Shown here piece after piece: positions 46,531 through 56,961 of a stretch of 64,000 nt of DNA. The position numbers and the translations under genes were made by a program. Each line of letters opens with the position of its first letter. The stretch's first letter is position 1. The notes beneath the pieces were generated by a model. That model worked only from the letters and a program-made list of their open reading frames with translations, did no database searches and was not told where the DNA came from. The DNA is from Neoasaia chiangmaiensis (GTDB lineage Bacteria > Pseudomonadota > Alphaproteobacteria > Acetobacterales > Acetobacteraceae): positions 3,072,001 to 3,136,000 of the forward strand of contig NZ_CP014691.1 in the NCBI RefSeq assembly GCF_002005465.1. The letters are read 5' to 3'.

Positions 46531-47342
46531 GCGACCCTCTTTTTGAAAAGCCAATCAAACAGCCCCTTGCGTTCAACCGGGACATGAACTTCCAGTTTTT
46601 CCCCCTGGAGGCGGCGGGCAGCTTCGAAATACGCCCGCGCTGGAGCAGATTCGGGGTTGGACAACGTAACGGGCGAGCCGACGTTCGAGGCGCGAAGGAC
46701 TTCTTCGCTTTCCGGGACGATACCCAGCAGCGGAATGGAAAGAATTTCCAGAACGTCTTCCGTGCTCAGCATCTCCCCGCGCGCGGCGCGACCCGGATCG
46801 TAGCGCGTGAGAAGAAGGTGTTTTTCCACCTTTTCCCCGCGCTTTGCACGCTCGGTCGTGCTGTCAAGCATGCCGATGATCCGATCGCTGTCCCTGACAG
46901 AACTGACTTCCGGATTGGTGACGACGACGGCCATATCGGCATGATACATCGCCAGCTGCGCTCCGCGCTCGATACCGGCCGGACTGTCGCACACGATCCA
47001 GTCGAACTTCTCACGAAGTTCTTCCATGACCTTCGCCACGCCCTCGGAAGTCAGCGCATCCTTGTCTCGCGTTTGCGAAGCGGGAAGAATAGAAAGCGTT
47101 TCGCAGCGCTTGTCGCGGATCAGGGCCTGCGCGAGTTTCGCATCACCCTGCACGACGTTGATGAGATCAAACACGACCCTGCGTTCGGCACCCATGACCA
47201 GATCGAGATTGCGGAGCCCCACATCGAAGTCGATTACCACGACATTCTGACCCGTCTGGGCTAGGGCGGCGCCCAGCGCCGCCGTGGAAGTCGTCTTGCC
47301 AACGCCTCCTTTACCCGACGTGACAACCAGCACCTTCGCCAT
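46527..47342 (-). CDS. minD: Septum-site-determining ATPase MinD
   Basis: The protein has 271 residues. It has the deviant Walker A motif [11 protein letters not shown] (about 9-19), [11 protein letters not shown], and a C-terminal amphipathic membrane-targeting helix ([14 protein letters not shown]). ATP-bound MinD dimerises on the membrane, recruits MinC and is released by MinE. It is the middle gene of minC-minD-minE, 114 bases after minC. Confidence 0.97.
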   Translation of the reverse strand: MAKVLVVTSGKGGVGKTTSTAALGAALAQTGQNVVVIDFDVGLRNLDLVMGAERRVVFDLINVVQGDAKLAQALIRDKRCETLSILPASQTRDKDALTSEGVAKVMEELREKFDWIVCDSPAGIERGAQLAMYHADMAVVVTNPEVSSVRDSDRIIGMLDSTTERAKRGEKVEKHLLLTRYDPGRAARGEMLSTEDVLEILSIPLLGIVPESEEVLRASNVGSPVTLSNPESAPARAYFEAARRLQGEKLEVHVPVERKGLFDWLFKKRVA

Positions 47343-47456
47343 ACGCGCTCCACCACTCTTCTAACCGGTCATGCCGATGAACTTAATAATCAGACACATA
47401 CTAGGAAGGATTGCGCAACTTTCGCAACGGGCAATCGTTCGTATGCGCCGAGAATA

Positions 47457-48212
47457 TTATCCTATCTTCTGAACGACGATGCGATCATCGACCAGCAGCG
47501 CCTGCGTTGCGAGTCCGACAAGCCCGGCTTCCATCTCTTCCGCCGTCATGTAATAGCCATCGACCGCCAGCAACTCCGCATGCGTACGCGTCGCGAAAAT
47601 TCGAGCGCCGGTCTGGCCACCCACGCCAGCCACGGCGCGTCCCCTTAGGCTGCCGTAAACGTGAATGGAGCCGCTTGCGACCACTTCCGCGCCGGATGCG
47701 ACCGAACCGATCACGACCAGGTCACCCGTCATGTGCATGATGCTCTGTCCGGACCGGATGCTCGCGTCGACAATACGCGTCTCCCCATTTGAGACAGATT
47801 TCGGCGTATCGACTGGCGAAATCGCCTCGGTCGTTTCCGGGATGTCAACGGCGCCACTGGCCCGGCCCCCCTCCAGTCCGGTCGGCATGTCCCATTGCGC
47901 GAGAGCCGGCCATTCCGGATTGCCGCCCTCCACGCCGATGATCCGAATCCCGCGTTCGATCAGGCGCGCTTGCAATGTGTCCAGGCCTTCATCATCCGCA
48001 TGAAGCAGGGCGAGATCCAAGATAACCGGCTTTCCCGCAAAAAACGCGGCAGAGCGGGCGATCTGTGCGTCGAGGCTTTCCAGCCAGTTCGACAGTGGGC
48101 GTTCCGGCGACAGGACGAGCGCGAGAAACGAGCGACCGCGCGCGCGGATCTGGATCGGTGCATCCGGGGCCGGCGTGGTGCCTGTCGCGGCGTGCAGGGG
48201 CGAGGACGACAT
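47457..48212 (-). CDS. minC: Septum-site-determining protein MinC
   Basis: The protein has 251 residues. The C-terminal right-handed beta-helix that binds MinD and FtsZ is clear (GDLVVIGSVASGAEVVASGSIHVYGSLRGRAVAGVGGQTGARIFATR). The N-terminal FtsZ-inhibiting domain (about 20-110) is weaker but present, as is a linker rich in acidic and Thr/Ser residues. It blocks FtsZ-ring formation at the poles. It is divergent from the GST gene with about 90 bases between. Confidence 0.94.
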   Translation of the reverse strand: MSSSPLHAATGTTPAPDAPIQIRARGRSFLALVLSPERPLSNWLESLDAQIARSAAFFAGKPVILDLALLHADDEGLDTLQARLIERGIRIIGVEGGNPEWPALAQWDMPTGLEGGRASGAVDIPETTEAISPVDTPKSVSNGETRIVDASIRSGQSIMHMTGDLVVIGSVASGAEVVASGSIHVYGSLRGRAVAGVGGQTGARIFATRTHAELLAVDGYYMTAEEMEAGLVGLATQALLVDDRIVVQKIG

Positions 48213-48301
48213 GGGAATACGCTCAGCTCTCTCGAATTAAGGAAAACATGGGGCGGCATCGTTTCGAGACATCTTGTTGCACGAGGACGAGGTGCCATAG
48301 A

Positions 48302-48979
48302 ATGATGCCCATGCGCATTCTCTATCATTTGCCCCTTTCTCCGCAAAGTCGTCAGGTTCGGCTCGTTCTTGGCGAGAAGCGACTGCCCTATGAACCAATG
48401 ACGGAACGCGTCTGGGAACGTCGCACAGAGTTTCTGGCGATGAATCCTGCGGGCGACGTGCCCCTGCTGGTCGAGGAGAACGGACTGACGATCCCGAATG
48501 CCGGGGTTATTTGCGAGTATCTCGAGGAAGCCTATCCGGATACGCCGCTCATGGGCCGGACCCTTGCCGAGCGCGCGGAGGTGCGGCGGTTGATGGCGTG
48601 GTTCAACGAGAAGTTCGCTCAGGAGGTGTCGCGCAATCTCCTGGGGGAAAAAGTGGACAAGCGGCTCTCGGGCCGGGGCAATCCTGATGGCAATGCCCTG
48701 CGGGCCGGATATGCGAATATCCGTTTTCATCTGGATTATATCGGCTGGCTGGCCGAGACGCGCGCCTGGCTGGCGGGCGGGATGCTGTCCATGGCGGATT
48801 TCGCCGCCGCCGCACACCTGTCATGCCTGGATTTCATTGGCGATATCGACTGGTCGAAAGCACCGGCCGTCAAGGACTGGTATGCACGGGTCAAGTCAAG
48901 ACCGTGTTTCAGGGCGCTTCTCAATGACCGGGTAACGGGCTTCACGCCGCCGGACCATTACGCCGATCTCGATTTCTGA
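48302..48979 (+). CDS. Glutathione S-transferase family protein
   Basis: The protein has 225 residues from MMPMRILYHLPLSPQSRQVR; Met codons 2 and 4 are alternative starts. The N-terminal thioredoxin fold includes YHLPLSPQSRQVRLVLGEKRLPYE with a serine in the usual active-site position. NPAGDVPLLVEENGLTIPNAGVICEYLEE carries the cis-proline and the glutathione-binding residues. The C-terminal helical domain ends WYARVKSRPCFRALL. Substrate is unknown. Confidence 0.9.
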   Translation: MMPMRILYHLPLSPQSRQVRLVLGEKRLPYEPMTERVWERRTEFLAMNPAGDVPLLVEENGLTIPNAGVICEYLEEAYPDTPLMGRTLAERAEVRRLMAWFNEKFAQEVSRNLLGEKVDKRLSGRGNPDGNALRAGYANIRFHLDYIGWLAETRAWLAGGMLSMADFAAAAHLSCLDFIGDIDWSKAPAVKDWYARVKSRPCFRALLNDRVTGFTPPDHYADLDF

Positions 48980-48980
48980 C

Positions 48981-50159
48981 ATGATATTCGATATCGCCGT
49001 TCTCGGGGGCGGCGCCGCCGGCCTGATGGCCGCCGCCACGGCTGGCGCGCGTGGCGCGCGCGTGATCGTGCTTGACCACGCTGCCGAGATCGGGCGGAAA
49101 ATTCTTATATCGGGCGGCGGCCGATGCAACTTCACGCATCTCGATACCAGGCCGGAAAATTTTCTCTCGGAGAACCGGCATTTCGCGCGATCGGCTCTGG
49201 CGCGCTACACGCCGCGGAACTTTCTCGCGATGGTCGAGCGTCATCGGATTGCATGGCATGAGAAAACGCCGGGGCAGTTGTTCTGCGACAATTCAGCCCG
49301 TCAGATCGTCGAGATGTTGCTATCCGAATGCAAAGCAGCAGGCGTCGAGTTCCATCTGAACGCCAACATCGGAGATGTTTCGAAGGGCGACACCTTTCGT
49401 GTTGCACTCGATCATGACGAGGTAAGGGCTTCCCGCATCATTCTGGCGACGGGCGGTCTTGCCATTCCCAAGCTGGGGGCCACCGATTTGTCGTTGCGGA
49501 TCGCCAAACGGTTCGGCCTCGATATCGTGCCCCCCACGCCTGCGCTCGTGCCGCTCACCCTTGCCGCACCGAATGTCGATCTTGCGGGCGTTGCGCTGCC
49601 AGTAAGCGCCCGCATTGGAAAAAGATCGTTCAGCGACGCCATGGTCTTCACGCATAGGGGGCTTTCCGGGCCGGCGATTCTACAGATATCGTCGTATCGT
49701 CGAGACGATGCCGAGCCATTGGAACTGGATTTGCTCCCCGGTACAGATGCAGAAGCGACCCTGCTCGACATAAAAAGACAGCGTCCGCGTGCCGAACCGT
49801 CTGCCTTGCTGGCCGCCCTGCCACAGAGGCTTGCGCGCGCACTGGTCGATACGGCGTGGGGACGCGATATGCGATGCGATCTGGTCAACCTGCCTGATCG
49901 GCAGATCAAGGCTTTGGCGACACGTGTCGCCCGATGGCGCCCGACGCTGAGTGGGACCGAGGGCTACGCAAAGGCCGAGGTCATGCGCGGTGGAATCGAT
50001 ACACGCCATCTCTCGTCTCAAACGATGAGCGCACGCCATGTGCCGGGATTGTTTGCTATCGGAGAAGCGGTGGATGTTACCGGCTGGCTGGGGGGCTACA
50101 ATTTCCAATGGGCCTGGTCGAGCGGCTACGTTGCGGGCATCTCTGCGGCAATGTCGTAG
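48981..50159 (+). CDS. HI0933/YhiN-family flavoprotein
   Basis: The protein has 392 residues. The FAD dinucleotide-binding motif AVLGGGAAGLMAAATAGARGARVIVLDH is at the N-terminus. The family blocks GRKILISGGGRCNFTHL and TRHLSSQTMSARHVPGLFAIGEAVDVTGWLGGYNFQWAWSSG are present. Members are NAD(P)/FAD oxidoreductases of largely unknown role. It begins one base after the GST stop, so the two are coupled. Confidence 0.92.
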   Translation: MIFDIAVLGGGAAGLMAAATAGARGARVIVLDHAAEIGRKILISGGGRCNFTHLDTRPENFLSENRHFARSALARYTPRNFLAMVERHRIAWHEKTPGQLFCDNSARQIVEMLLSECKAAGVEFHLNANIGDVSKGDTFRVALDHDEVRASRIILATGGLAIPKLGATDLSLRIAKRFGLDIVPPTPALVPLTLAAPNVDLAGVALPVSARIGKRSFSDAMVFTHRGLSGPAILQISSYRRDDAEPLELDLLPGTDAEATLLDIKRQRPRAEPSALLAALPQRLARALVDTAWGRDMRCDLVNLPDRQIKALATRVARWRPTLSGTEGYAKAEVMRGGIDTRHLSSQTMSARHVPGLFAIGEAVDVTGWLGGYNFQWAWSSGYVAGISAAMS

Positions 50160-50230
50160 CGGGGGAACCCGAAGGGTGGCGCGAGAGTTAGCCACAGGAA
50201 CCGGGCACGATGATCCGGAAGGGAAGAAGA

Positions 50231-50884
50231 ATGACAGAAAAACCAGTATCCTCATTCGAGGCTCCGGTTATCAATTCCGCTTTCGAAGCCGTGCTGAATT
50301 CGGATCATGTTTCCCAGCGGACACGGGATATCATGTCCCGAAGGGCACAGCCGGACGATCCTGCCTATGCGCCGGTCCATATGTCGCGCGACGCACTGAC
50401 ATTATTGCGCGCGTTGCTTGAGCGGGTTCTTCCGCAGGCGCCAATTCTGGACGCATCGCGGATCGATATCGCGGCGCGGATCGACCAGCGTCTCGGTCAG
50501 CCGGGCGATGGATGGCGTTTTGCCGCCCTGCCGCCGGACCCGGAGGCGTATCGTCACGCATTGGAGACGCTTGATAATGCGGCTTTCAAGCGCTTCGGCA
50601 AATCCTTTGTCGGCTTGACCGATATGGAGCAGGACGACCTGATCGAAGCGATGGCGTCAAAGACACTCATAGCCGATGGAATGACTGCCGCGCAGATGGC
50701 GCTCTGGTTTTCAGACCTGCGGGCGGATGCGGTGCAACTGTTCATCAGTCATCCAGCCGTTCAGGGTGCTTTGGGGATCGATGCGGTTGCCAATGGCGGC
50801 GACAGGATTTTTCAGGGTTTTTCCGCGATTGGCGAGGGAGCGCACGAAGATTGGGAACCCGCCGGACCGAGGGCGCTGGCATGA
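50231..50884 (+). CDS. Gluconate 2-dehydrogenase subunit 3 family protein
   Basis: The protein has 217 residues, starting MTEKPVSSFEAPVINSAFEA behind GGAAGGGAAG. It resembles the small subunit (subunit 3) of membrane-bound FAD-dependent dehydrogenases: LRALLERVLPQAPI, KRFGKSFVGLTDMEQDDLIEAM and LRADAVQLFISHPAVQGALG. In such enzymes it helps assemble and export the flavin subunit. No twin-arginine signal is seen at this N-terminus. It overlaps the GMC gene by 4 bases. Confidence 0.82.
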   Translation: MTEKPVSSFEAPVINSAFEAVLNSDHVSQRTRDIMSRRAQPDDPAYAPVHMSRDALTLLRALLERVLPQAPILDASRIDIAARIDQRLGQPGDGWRFAALPPDPEAYRHALETLDNAAFKRFGKSFVGLTDMEQDDLIEAMASKTLIADGMTAAQMALWFSDLRADAVQLFISHPAVQGALGIDAVANGGDRIFQGFSAIGEGAHEDWEPAGPRALA

Positions 50885-52404
50885 ACGGGCCGCATCATGG
50901 CAACGACGATATCGTGGATGTCGTTATCGTGGGTACCGGTGCGGGAGGCGCGCCATTACTGGCCGAACTGGCACGGGCAGGGCTGCGTGTCGTCGCGCTC
51001 GAGGCCGGTCCTCGCTTCAACGCACGGCAATTCACCCCGGACGAAACCGAGGCATCCGAGTTCTACTGGCGCGAGGAGCGCCTTTCCGGAGGGGACACGC
51101 CCCAGGCTTTCGGCGGCAACAACAGCGGCACGGGCGTCGGGGGCTCGTTACTGCATTATGGCGCGTTCCTGCCGCGTCCGGACGCACGGGATTTCCATCT
51201 TCACGCCGAAACAGGGCAGGGCGTGGACTGGCCTTTCGATCGCGCGACATTGTTGCCGTATATCGAACGTGTCGAGACCGAAATCGGCGTGTCCGGGCCG
51301 GATCATTATCTGTGGGAGCCTGAGCGTCGCTTTCGCACGCCGCCCCCCGCGCGCAACGCCGCCGCGCAGGCAATGTTACGAGGATGCGACGCACTGGGTA
51401 TCCATGCGTCCGACGGTCCTGTCGGGCTGATTACCGCGCCATGGCACGAGAGGGAGGCATGTGTCGGCTGCGGCGCGTGCCATCAAGGTTGTCGTAACGG
51501 CGCAAAGTCCGGTGTCGAGAACACATATCTGCCGCGTGCGGAAGCCGATGGTGCCGAAATCCGCCCTGACTGTTTCGTGCATCATATCGAGCGGGATGCG
51601 GCGGGTCGTGTCTCAGCAGTCGTTTATCGTCACAATGGTGTCAATTACCGCCAGCGATGCAAGCAGCTGGTCTTGTCGGCCGGCGCGGTCGAAACGGCAC
51701 GGCTCCTGCTTCATACCGGTCTGGCGAACAGCAGCGGGCAGGTGGGGCGGAATTACATGGCGCATGTTTCACCCCAGGTCTGGGGGACGCTGCCGGATGA
51801 GACGAGACCCAACAAGGGATATCCCTCGCTGGCCATAACCGAGGATCTGCAACGTCCGGAAAACGTCGATTTCGTCGGCGGCTACCTGTTGCAGTCGCTG
51901 GGTATGATGCCGCTGACCTGGGCGACCGCAGTGGCACGTGGACGCGGGTTATGGGGAAGTGCGCTGACCGACTATCTCCGGCGGTACAACCATGTCGTGG
52001 GAATCGGGGCGCATGGTGACTGCCTGCCATCCGAGAGGAACCGCGTTACCTTGTCGAACGAGGTCGGTCGCGCTGGGGTCCCCAAGCCGCATATCTCGTT
52101 CAGTTATGGCGCCAACGAAAACGCCATGAACGCGCATGCTATCCGGACCATGACAGACATCATGAGCGCGGCAGGCGCTACCGATATCTGGTCTCTGTCA
52201 CGCGATGCGCACATGATCGGAACCTGCCGAATGGGAACCGATGCGGCAACCAACGTCGTCGATCCGTATGGACGGAGTTTCGATATCGACAATCTATGGA
52301 TTTGCGATCATTCGGTTTTCCCGAGCGCAACCAGCGCCAATCCGGCGCTGGCCATTATGGCGCTGAGCCTGCGCACGGCGGAGGCGATCCTGTCGCGTCG
52401 CTAA
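50881..52404 (+). CDS. GMC-family FAD-dependent oxidoreductase
   Basis: The protein has 507 residues from MNGPHHGNDDIVDVVIVGTG. It has the FAD motif VIVGTGAGGAPLLAELARAG, a GMC signature (FGGNNSGTGVGGSLLHYGAFLPRP) and the C-terminal catalytic and FAD end (HMIGTCRMGTDAATNVVDPYGRSFDIDNLWICDHSVFPSATSANP). The ACVGCGACHQGCRNGAKSG segment has four cysteines like the iron-sulfur region of fructose and gluconate dehydrogenase large subunits. The usual third subunit, a multi-haem cytochrome c, is not in the following sequence: murA follows in convergent orientation. Confidence 0.88.
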   Translation: MNGPHHGNDDIVDVVIVGTGAGGAPLLAELARAGLRVVALEAGPRFNARQFTPDETEASEFYWREERLSGGDTPQAFGGNNSGTGVGGSLLHYGAFLPRPDARDFHLHAETGQGVDWPFDRATLLPYIERVETEIGVSGPDHYLWEPERRFRTPPPARNAAAQAMLRGCDALGIHASDGPVGLITAPWHEREACVGCGACHQGCRNGAKSGVENTYLPRAEADGAEIRPDCFVHHIERDAAGRVSAVVYRHNGVNYRQRCKQLVLSAGAVETARLLLHTGLANSSGQVGRNYMAHVSPQVWGTLPDETRPNKGYPSLAITEDLQRPENVDFVGGYLLQSLGMMPLTWATAVARGRGLWGSALTDYLRRYNHVVGIGAHGDCLPSERNRVTLSNEVGRAGVPKPHISFSYGANENAMNAHAIRTMTDIMSAAGATDIWSLSRDAHMIGTCRMGTDAATNVVDPYGRSFDIDNLWICDHSVFPSATSANPALAIMALSLRTAEAILSRR

Positions 52405-52414
52405 GGCGCGACAG
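52390..52414. terminator. Hairpin between convergent GMC gene and murA
   Basis: An 8-bp perfect stem, CTGTCGCG with CGCGACAG, surrounds the GMC stop codon. It has no T-run, so termination efficiency is uncertain. Confidence 0.4.
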
Positions 52415-52426
52415 CGCCATCCCGTT

Positions 52427-53689
52427 CTATTCCCTGACGCGCTCGATCGAGGCGCCCACGGCCGCAAGCTTCCGATCGACCGCCTCGTAGCCGCGATCGA
52501 GATGGTAGATACGGCTGAGAACCGTCTCGCCCTGTGCGGCCAGGCCTGCCAGGATCAGCGAGAACGACGCGCGCAGGTCCGTCGCCATGACGGGTGCGCC
52601 GGAAAGGGATGGCACGCCGCGGATGATCGCTGACGATCCATGCACGTTGATGCGCGCGCCCATGCGATTGAGTTCGGGGACATGCATGTAACGGTTTTCG
52701 AAAATCGTCTCGGTGATCATCGAGGCACCTTCGGCGACCGACAGCATGGCCATGAACTGCGCCTGCATGTCCGTCGGGAAGCCGGGATAAGGCTCCGTCA
52801 TGATGTCGACGCCTTGCAGCGGGCCATCGCGACGCACGCGTATCGCGTTTTCCTCGGCAATCACCTCGACCCCGGCTTCTTCAAGCGTGCGGATTACAGC
52901 GCCCAGATCGCCGATGCGCCCACCGATGAGCCTGAGATCGCCGCCCGTAATGCCCGCGGCGCAGGCATACGTGCCGCACTCGATACGATCGGCCATGATG
53001 GCATGTTCCGCACCATGCAATGCCTCCACGCCATCGATCACCAGGGTGCCGGTGCCCGAACCGCTGATACGCGCGCCCATGCGGTTGAGACACTCGACGA
53101 GATCGCCAATTTCCGGCTCACGCGCGGCGTTGACGATCTCGGTGCGTCCCTTGGCAAGGGTCGCCGCCATCAGGAGATTTTCGGTGGCACCAACGGACGC
53201 GAATGGCAGCACGACACGGTCGCCGACCAGACCGCCCGGCGCGGAGGCGTTGATGTAGCCGTTCTCCAGCCGGATCTGGGCGCCAAGCGTTTCCAGTCCC
53301 TTAAGGTGCATGTCGACCGGGCGTGTTCCGATGGCGCAGCCGCCGGGGAGGGATACGCGCGCCTCATGCATGCGCGCGAGCAGTGGTCCGAGGACGAGGA
53401 TGGACGCCCGCATCTTGGAGACAATGTCGTAAGGGGCTTCGACCGACTCGATCGGGCCACCGATCGAAAGCGTCCGTCCTTCGGCGTCGACATTCTCGAC
53501 GGCAACACCATGCTGCCGCAACAGATCGCGCATCGTGGCGATATCGGCGATCTGCGGGACATTCGACAGGATCAGGCGCTCGCCGGTCAGCAGACCGGCG
53601 ACCATCAACTTCAATCCGGCATTCTTGGCGCCGCCGATGGTGATTTCGCCCTCAAGGCGACGGCCGCCGCGAATAATAAAACGGTCCAC
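52427..53689 (-). CDS. murA: UDP-N-acetylglucosamine 1-carboxyvinyltransferase
   Basis: The protein has 420 residues, standard for MurA. It starts [20 protein letters not shown] and has the fosfomycin-reactive cysteine in [13 protein letters not shown] (about residue 116). [29 protein letters not shown] and [20 protein letters not shown] are conserved. It transfers enolpyruvate from PEP to UDP-GlcNAc, the first step of peptidoglycan synthesis. Confidence 0.97.
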   Translation of the reverse strand: MDRFIIRGGRRLEGEITIGGAKNAGLKLMVAGLLTGERLILSNVPQIADIATMRDLLRQHGVAVENVDAEGRTLSIGGPIESVEAPYDIVSKMRASILVLGPLLARMHEARVSLPGGCAIGTRPVDMHLKGLETLGAQIRLENGYINASAPGGLVGDRVVLPFASVGATENLLMAATLAKGRTEIVNAAREPEIGDLVECLNRMGARISGSGTGTLVIDGVEALHGAEHAIMADRIECGTYACAAGITGGDLRLIGGRIGDLGAVIRTLEEAGVEVIAEENAIRVRRDGPLQGVDIMTEPYPGFPTDMQAQFMAMLSVAEGASMITETIFENRYMHVPELNRMGARINVHGSSAIIRGVPSLSGAPVMATDLRASFSLILAGLAAQGETVLSRIYHLDRGYEAVDRKLAAVGASIERVRE

Positions 53690-53752
53690 GGCACAGGCTC
53701 CCGATATAGACGATCAATATGTTCGCTCCCATCCCGCGTTGAGGCGTCGGCG

Positions 53753-54982
53753 TCAAGGGAGAGGAGGGGGCGGAAAGCGTATGAGCGTGTCATGATGCGG
53801 GCCGGTCCACGCATTGCTGTCGCCAATGATGTGACTTCCCGGCCGGATGTCGTAACCATGCGCCGCCCAGCAGTCGTTGCCGCTCAGCACGATCGCGTCG
53901 TTCTTTGCGTTCTCCGGCGTCGCGAGGCGCATGCAGGCGCGGTCGTGGTCGGCCAATCCGATGGCCATGTTCCCGGATACCACCGCTTGGCCTGCCGCGA
54001 TCTGAAATGGCGGGCTCGTCGTCTGGCCGAAACCTGACACCTGATTACCGATGATCTGGATACCCATGGGATAAATATTGGCACTCTCATCGCCAATGGC
54101 GATCGCATGCCAGTCCCGCGCGAGCCCGTTCGGCGTCGAGTCGAAGCTGTTGCCGTTGAATTGCACCAGCGAGTAATTACGCAGGACGATACCGCCATCG
54201 TGGCCTTCGAAATAACTGGCGGTTATCTGCACACCTTCCGTGGAATCGTCGTTGTCGTCCTTCACGCCATAGGTGCCGAGCATCACCTTGCTGTTGGTGA
54301 TGTTCACCCCCTGTATCGCACCGACGAGATGGAAGCCGTAGCCGCCGACGACGGTCACGTTCTCGAAGAAATTGTTGTTGGCCCAGTGGTTGCGCTTGCT
54401 GCTCGATCCTTCAATCCGGATGGCCTCGCTTTGCGGGTTGCCGACATCCGTGATGGTGACGTGCGATACCAGCGCGCTACCGACGTCGTGCAGCACGATG
54501 CCGCGCAGGAAGCCATCGATGATTACATCCCGGATCGTCGGTGACTGAAAACCCGCGCTGGTGCCTGTGACGGCGGCATTGTCCAGAACGATGGCGCTAC
54601 CGGCCAGATGCCCGCTATCATTCTTCAGCCGGATGTCACGCAGCGCCACGGTTGGCGACGTGTGCGTGTCCGCCGGGAGTGAGAAGTGCAGGATATCGTT
54701 GCCATGACTGAGCAGCGTTCCGCCGCGCCCGTCGATCGTGATCGACTGCATGTTGGTGTCATGGACGATCAGCGGACGATCGATGCGGCAGGTGCCCGAA
54801 AACACGAGTTCGCCGCCGTCTGCCGACAGGCGGTCCAGAGCCGACTGGAAGGCTGGCTGGTCGTCATGCCGGCCATCGCAGGCAGCGCCCACCGAGTGCA
54901 CGTCGATATCGGCTGCCTGCGCCAGTCCGACATCGGCAAGCAGCATCGTTGCAAGACAGATGAGGGCGAGCCGATGACGCAC
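53753..54982 (-). CDS. Secreted right-handed parallel beta-helix protein
   Basis: The protein has 409 residues with a signal peptide (MRHRLALICLATMLLADVGL, cleavage near AQA). The start of the mature part (DIDVHSVGAACDGRHDDQPAFQSALDRLSADGGELVFSGTCRI) is the pectate-lyase-3/polygalacturonase-like entry. Repeated short strands such as IRDVIIDGFLRGIVLHDVG and IQIIGNQVSGF suggest a beta-helix. No catalytic triad can be assigned. A surface polysaccharide lyase, hydrolase or binding role is possible. Confidence 0.72.
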   Translation of the reverse strand: MRHRLALICLATMLLADVGLAQAADIDVHSVGAACDGRHDDQPAFQSALDRLSADGGELVFSGTCRIDRPLIVHDTNMQSITIDGRGGTLLSHGNDILHFSLPADTHTSPTVALRDIRLKNDSGHLAGSAIVLDNAAVTGTSAGFQSPTIRDVIIDGFLRGIVLHDVGSALVSHVTITDVGNPQSEAIRIEGSSSKRNHWANNNFFENVTVVGGYGFHLVGAIQGVNITNSKVMLGTYGVKDDNDDSTEGVQITASYFEGHDGGIVLRNYSLVQFNGNSFDSTPNGLARDWHAIAIGDESANIYPMGIQIIGNQVSGFGQTTSPPFQIAAGQAVVSGNMAIGLADHDRACMRLATPENAKNDAIVLSGNDCWAAHGYDIRPGSHIIGDSNAWTGPHHDTLIRFPPPPLP

Positions 54983-54990
54983 GAAGCGGC

Positions 54991-55542
54991 TCAGAGGCGC
55001 GGCGTGGTGACGCCGGACTGGCGCATGTATTTTCCGGCGCGGTCGGCGTAACTGACTTCGCAGGGCGAGGCGCCCTGGAAGAACAGAAACTGGCAGATGC
55101 CTTCATTCGCATAGATGCGCGCGGGCAGCTTGGTCGTGTTGCTGATCTCGATCGTCACCTGACCTTCCCATTCCGGTTCCAGCGGCGTGACGTTCACGAT
55201 GATGCCGCAGCGCGCATAGGTGGATTTGCCCAGACAGACGACGAGCGTATCGCGCGGGATGCGGAAATATTCGATCGTGTGGGCGAGGGCGAAGGAATTC
55301 GGCGGAATGGTGATATCGCCCGTCCGCGTGACGAAGCTGTTTGCGGCGAAATTCTTCGGATCGACGACCGCGTTGTCGACATCCGTGAATATCTTGAAAT
55401 CCTCCCCGACGCGCGCATCGTAACCATAGGATGACAGGCCATAGGATATGACGCCTTCACGCTTCTGCGCCTCAACGAACGGCTCGATCATGCCGCGTTC
55501 GAGCGCCATGCGGCGGATCCAGCTGTCGGGCATGATCGGCAT
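54991..55542 (-). CDS. dcd: dCTP deaminase
   Basis: The protein has 183 residues from [20 protein letters not shown]; the frame is open further upstream without family-like sequence. It has [57 protein letters not shown] with the catalytic glutamate, and the nucleotide-binding C-terminus. It turns dCTP into dUTP for dTMP synthesis. It ends 8 bases before the beta-helix gene, on the same strand. Confidence 0.96.
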   Translation of the reverse strand: MPIMPDSWIRRMALERGMIEPFVEAQKREGVISYGLSSYGYDARVGEDFKIFTDVDNAVVDPKNFAANSFVTRTGDITIPPNSFALAHTIEYFRIPRDTLVVCLGKSTYARCGIIVNVTPLEPEWEGQVTIEISNTTKLPARIYANEGICQFLFFQGASPCEVSYADRAGKYMRQSGVTTPRL

Positions 55543-55765
55543 GGTCGGGGTAACTCCAGAAAAACAGTTGTTGACCAATGGGGATAGCGGGTCGCGGCGT
55601 GCCACGCAATTTTCCATGGCGCCGGTTTGCGAAGCAACGATATGGCGCTGCAAGTCCGTGATGGACACCGCGCAAACGTTATTTCGGTCATTTTCCGGCC
55701 GCTGCCATAAGTGGCCGGACGTGAACGATGCCGTCATTCGTTCATCTGGATGAGGTGTCACGCGA

Positions 55766-56953
55766 ATGCGCAGGTTATGGTCGTTTCTACTGCCGGTTAC
55801 GGCTTTGTTCCATGTTTCATGCGCGTGGAGTGGGCCGGCGCATGATCTGGTCATCTCGACCCAGGACGGGAAATACCAGCGCACCGACGGCGCGGGCCTG
55901 ACGCGGCGGCCGCCAGCGCCCGATAGCGTCGTGGTGATCGATACGCGCCAGTTTCCACCGAAAATTGTCACGCGGATCGATCAGGGGATCGAACAGACCA
56001 TCGCCGGGCCGCCACAATCGGTGGCGATCACGCCCGATGGCGAACTCGCCCTGCTTGGCGCGCCGTCGCGGCTCGATGCCGACGGCAAGACCGTGGTGGA
56101 CAGTTTTCTACAGGTCGTGGCGTTAACGGAACCGCATCGCGGTGTCATCGCGCGTCTGCCGATGAACACCACGATTCAGGGCATCGCGATCAACCGGCAA
56201 GGGACACTGGCGCTGGCATGCGGCGTGGACGGACAGTTACGGGTGCTCCGCCTGCGAGGGCGGGAGGTCACGCTTCTGACGACATTGCGCCTTGCGCCCC
56301 GCCGTCTCGCCAGTGTCGTTTTCACGCCGGACGGGCGGCATGCGCTCGTATCGCGTCGTGACGACGGCGGCATAGCGGTGCTGGACGTCGATCGGGAAGA
56401 GGTTCGCCCGAATGGGCATATTCTTGCCAGCGGCCTTGCGCCCTATGCGCTCGATGTATCGTCGGACGGACGATGGATGGTAACGGGAAATGTGGGGTTG
56501 GCGGGACTGCCGGATTTCACCCTTGGCCAGAGCACCGGTGATGCCGATACGATCACCCTCTACGACCTGTCGAAACAGCCATTTCAGGCCGTGGATTTCG
56601 CCACGACGCCGACGCTCCCGGAAGGCATTGCGCTTTCACCGGATGGCAAGTGGGTCGCTGTTCAGTCGATGGACGGCTCGTTTCTGCCGCATAACCAGCC
56701 CGGACACAGTGCTCACGGGTCGCTGACATTGTTCCGGAACGATCATGGCCATCTCGTTCGGACAGGGCATTGGGCGTCCGGCATCGCGGGTCAGGGTCTG
56801 GCTTTCGCGCACGGTGGGGACATGCTGCTTGTGCAGCGGAACGTCGAGCATGAAATCGCCGTCTACCGACGCATTGGCGGCACGTTGACCCCGACGGGCA
56901 CGGTCTTTCACGTGGGCGGCGGCCCGGTTGCGATCAATACGCTCCCGCGCTGA
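55766..56953 (+). CDS. Secreted YncE-like beta-propeller protein
   Basis: The protein has 395 residues with a signal peptide ([20 protein letters not shown]). Repeated blades of the type [64 protein letters not shown] and [18 protein letters not shown] mark a seven-bladed lactonase/YncE-like propeller. It is presumably periplasmic. A ligand cannot be inferred. It is divergent from dcd with a 220-base gap. Confidence 0.8.
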   Translation: MRRLWSFLLPVTALFHVSCAWSGPAHDLVISTQDGKYQRTDGAGLTRRPPAPDSVVVIDTRQFPPKIVTRIDQGIEQTIAGPPQSVAITPDGELALLGAPSRLDADGKTVVDSFLQVVALTEPHRGVIARLPMNTTIQGIAINRQGTLALACGVDGQLRVLRLRGREVTLLTTLRLAPRRLASVVFTPDGRHALVSRRDDGGIAVLDVDREEVRPNGHILASGLAPYALDVSSDGRWMVTGNVGLAGLPDFTLGQSTGDADTITLYDLSKQPFQAVDFATTPTLPEGIALSPDGKWVAVQSMDGSFLPHNQPGHSAHGSLTLFRNDHGHLVRTGHWASGIAGQGLAFAHGGDMLLVQRNVEHEIAVYRRIGGTLTPTGTVFHVGGGPVAINTLPR

Positions 56954-56961
56954 AATCGGTC

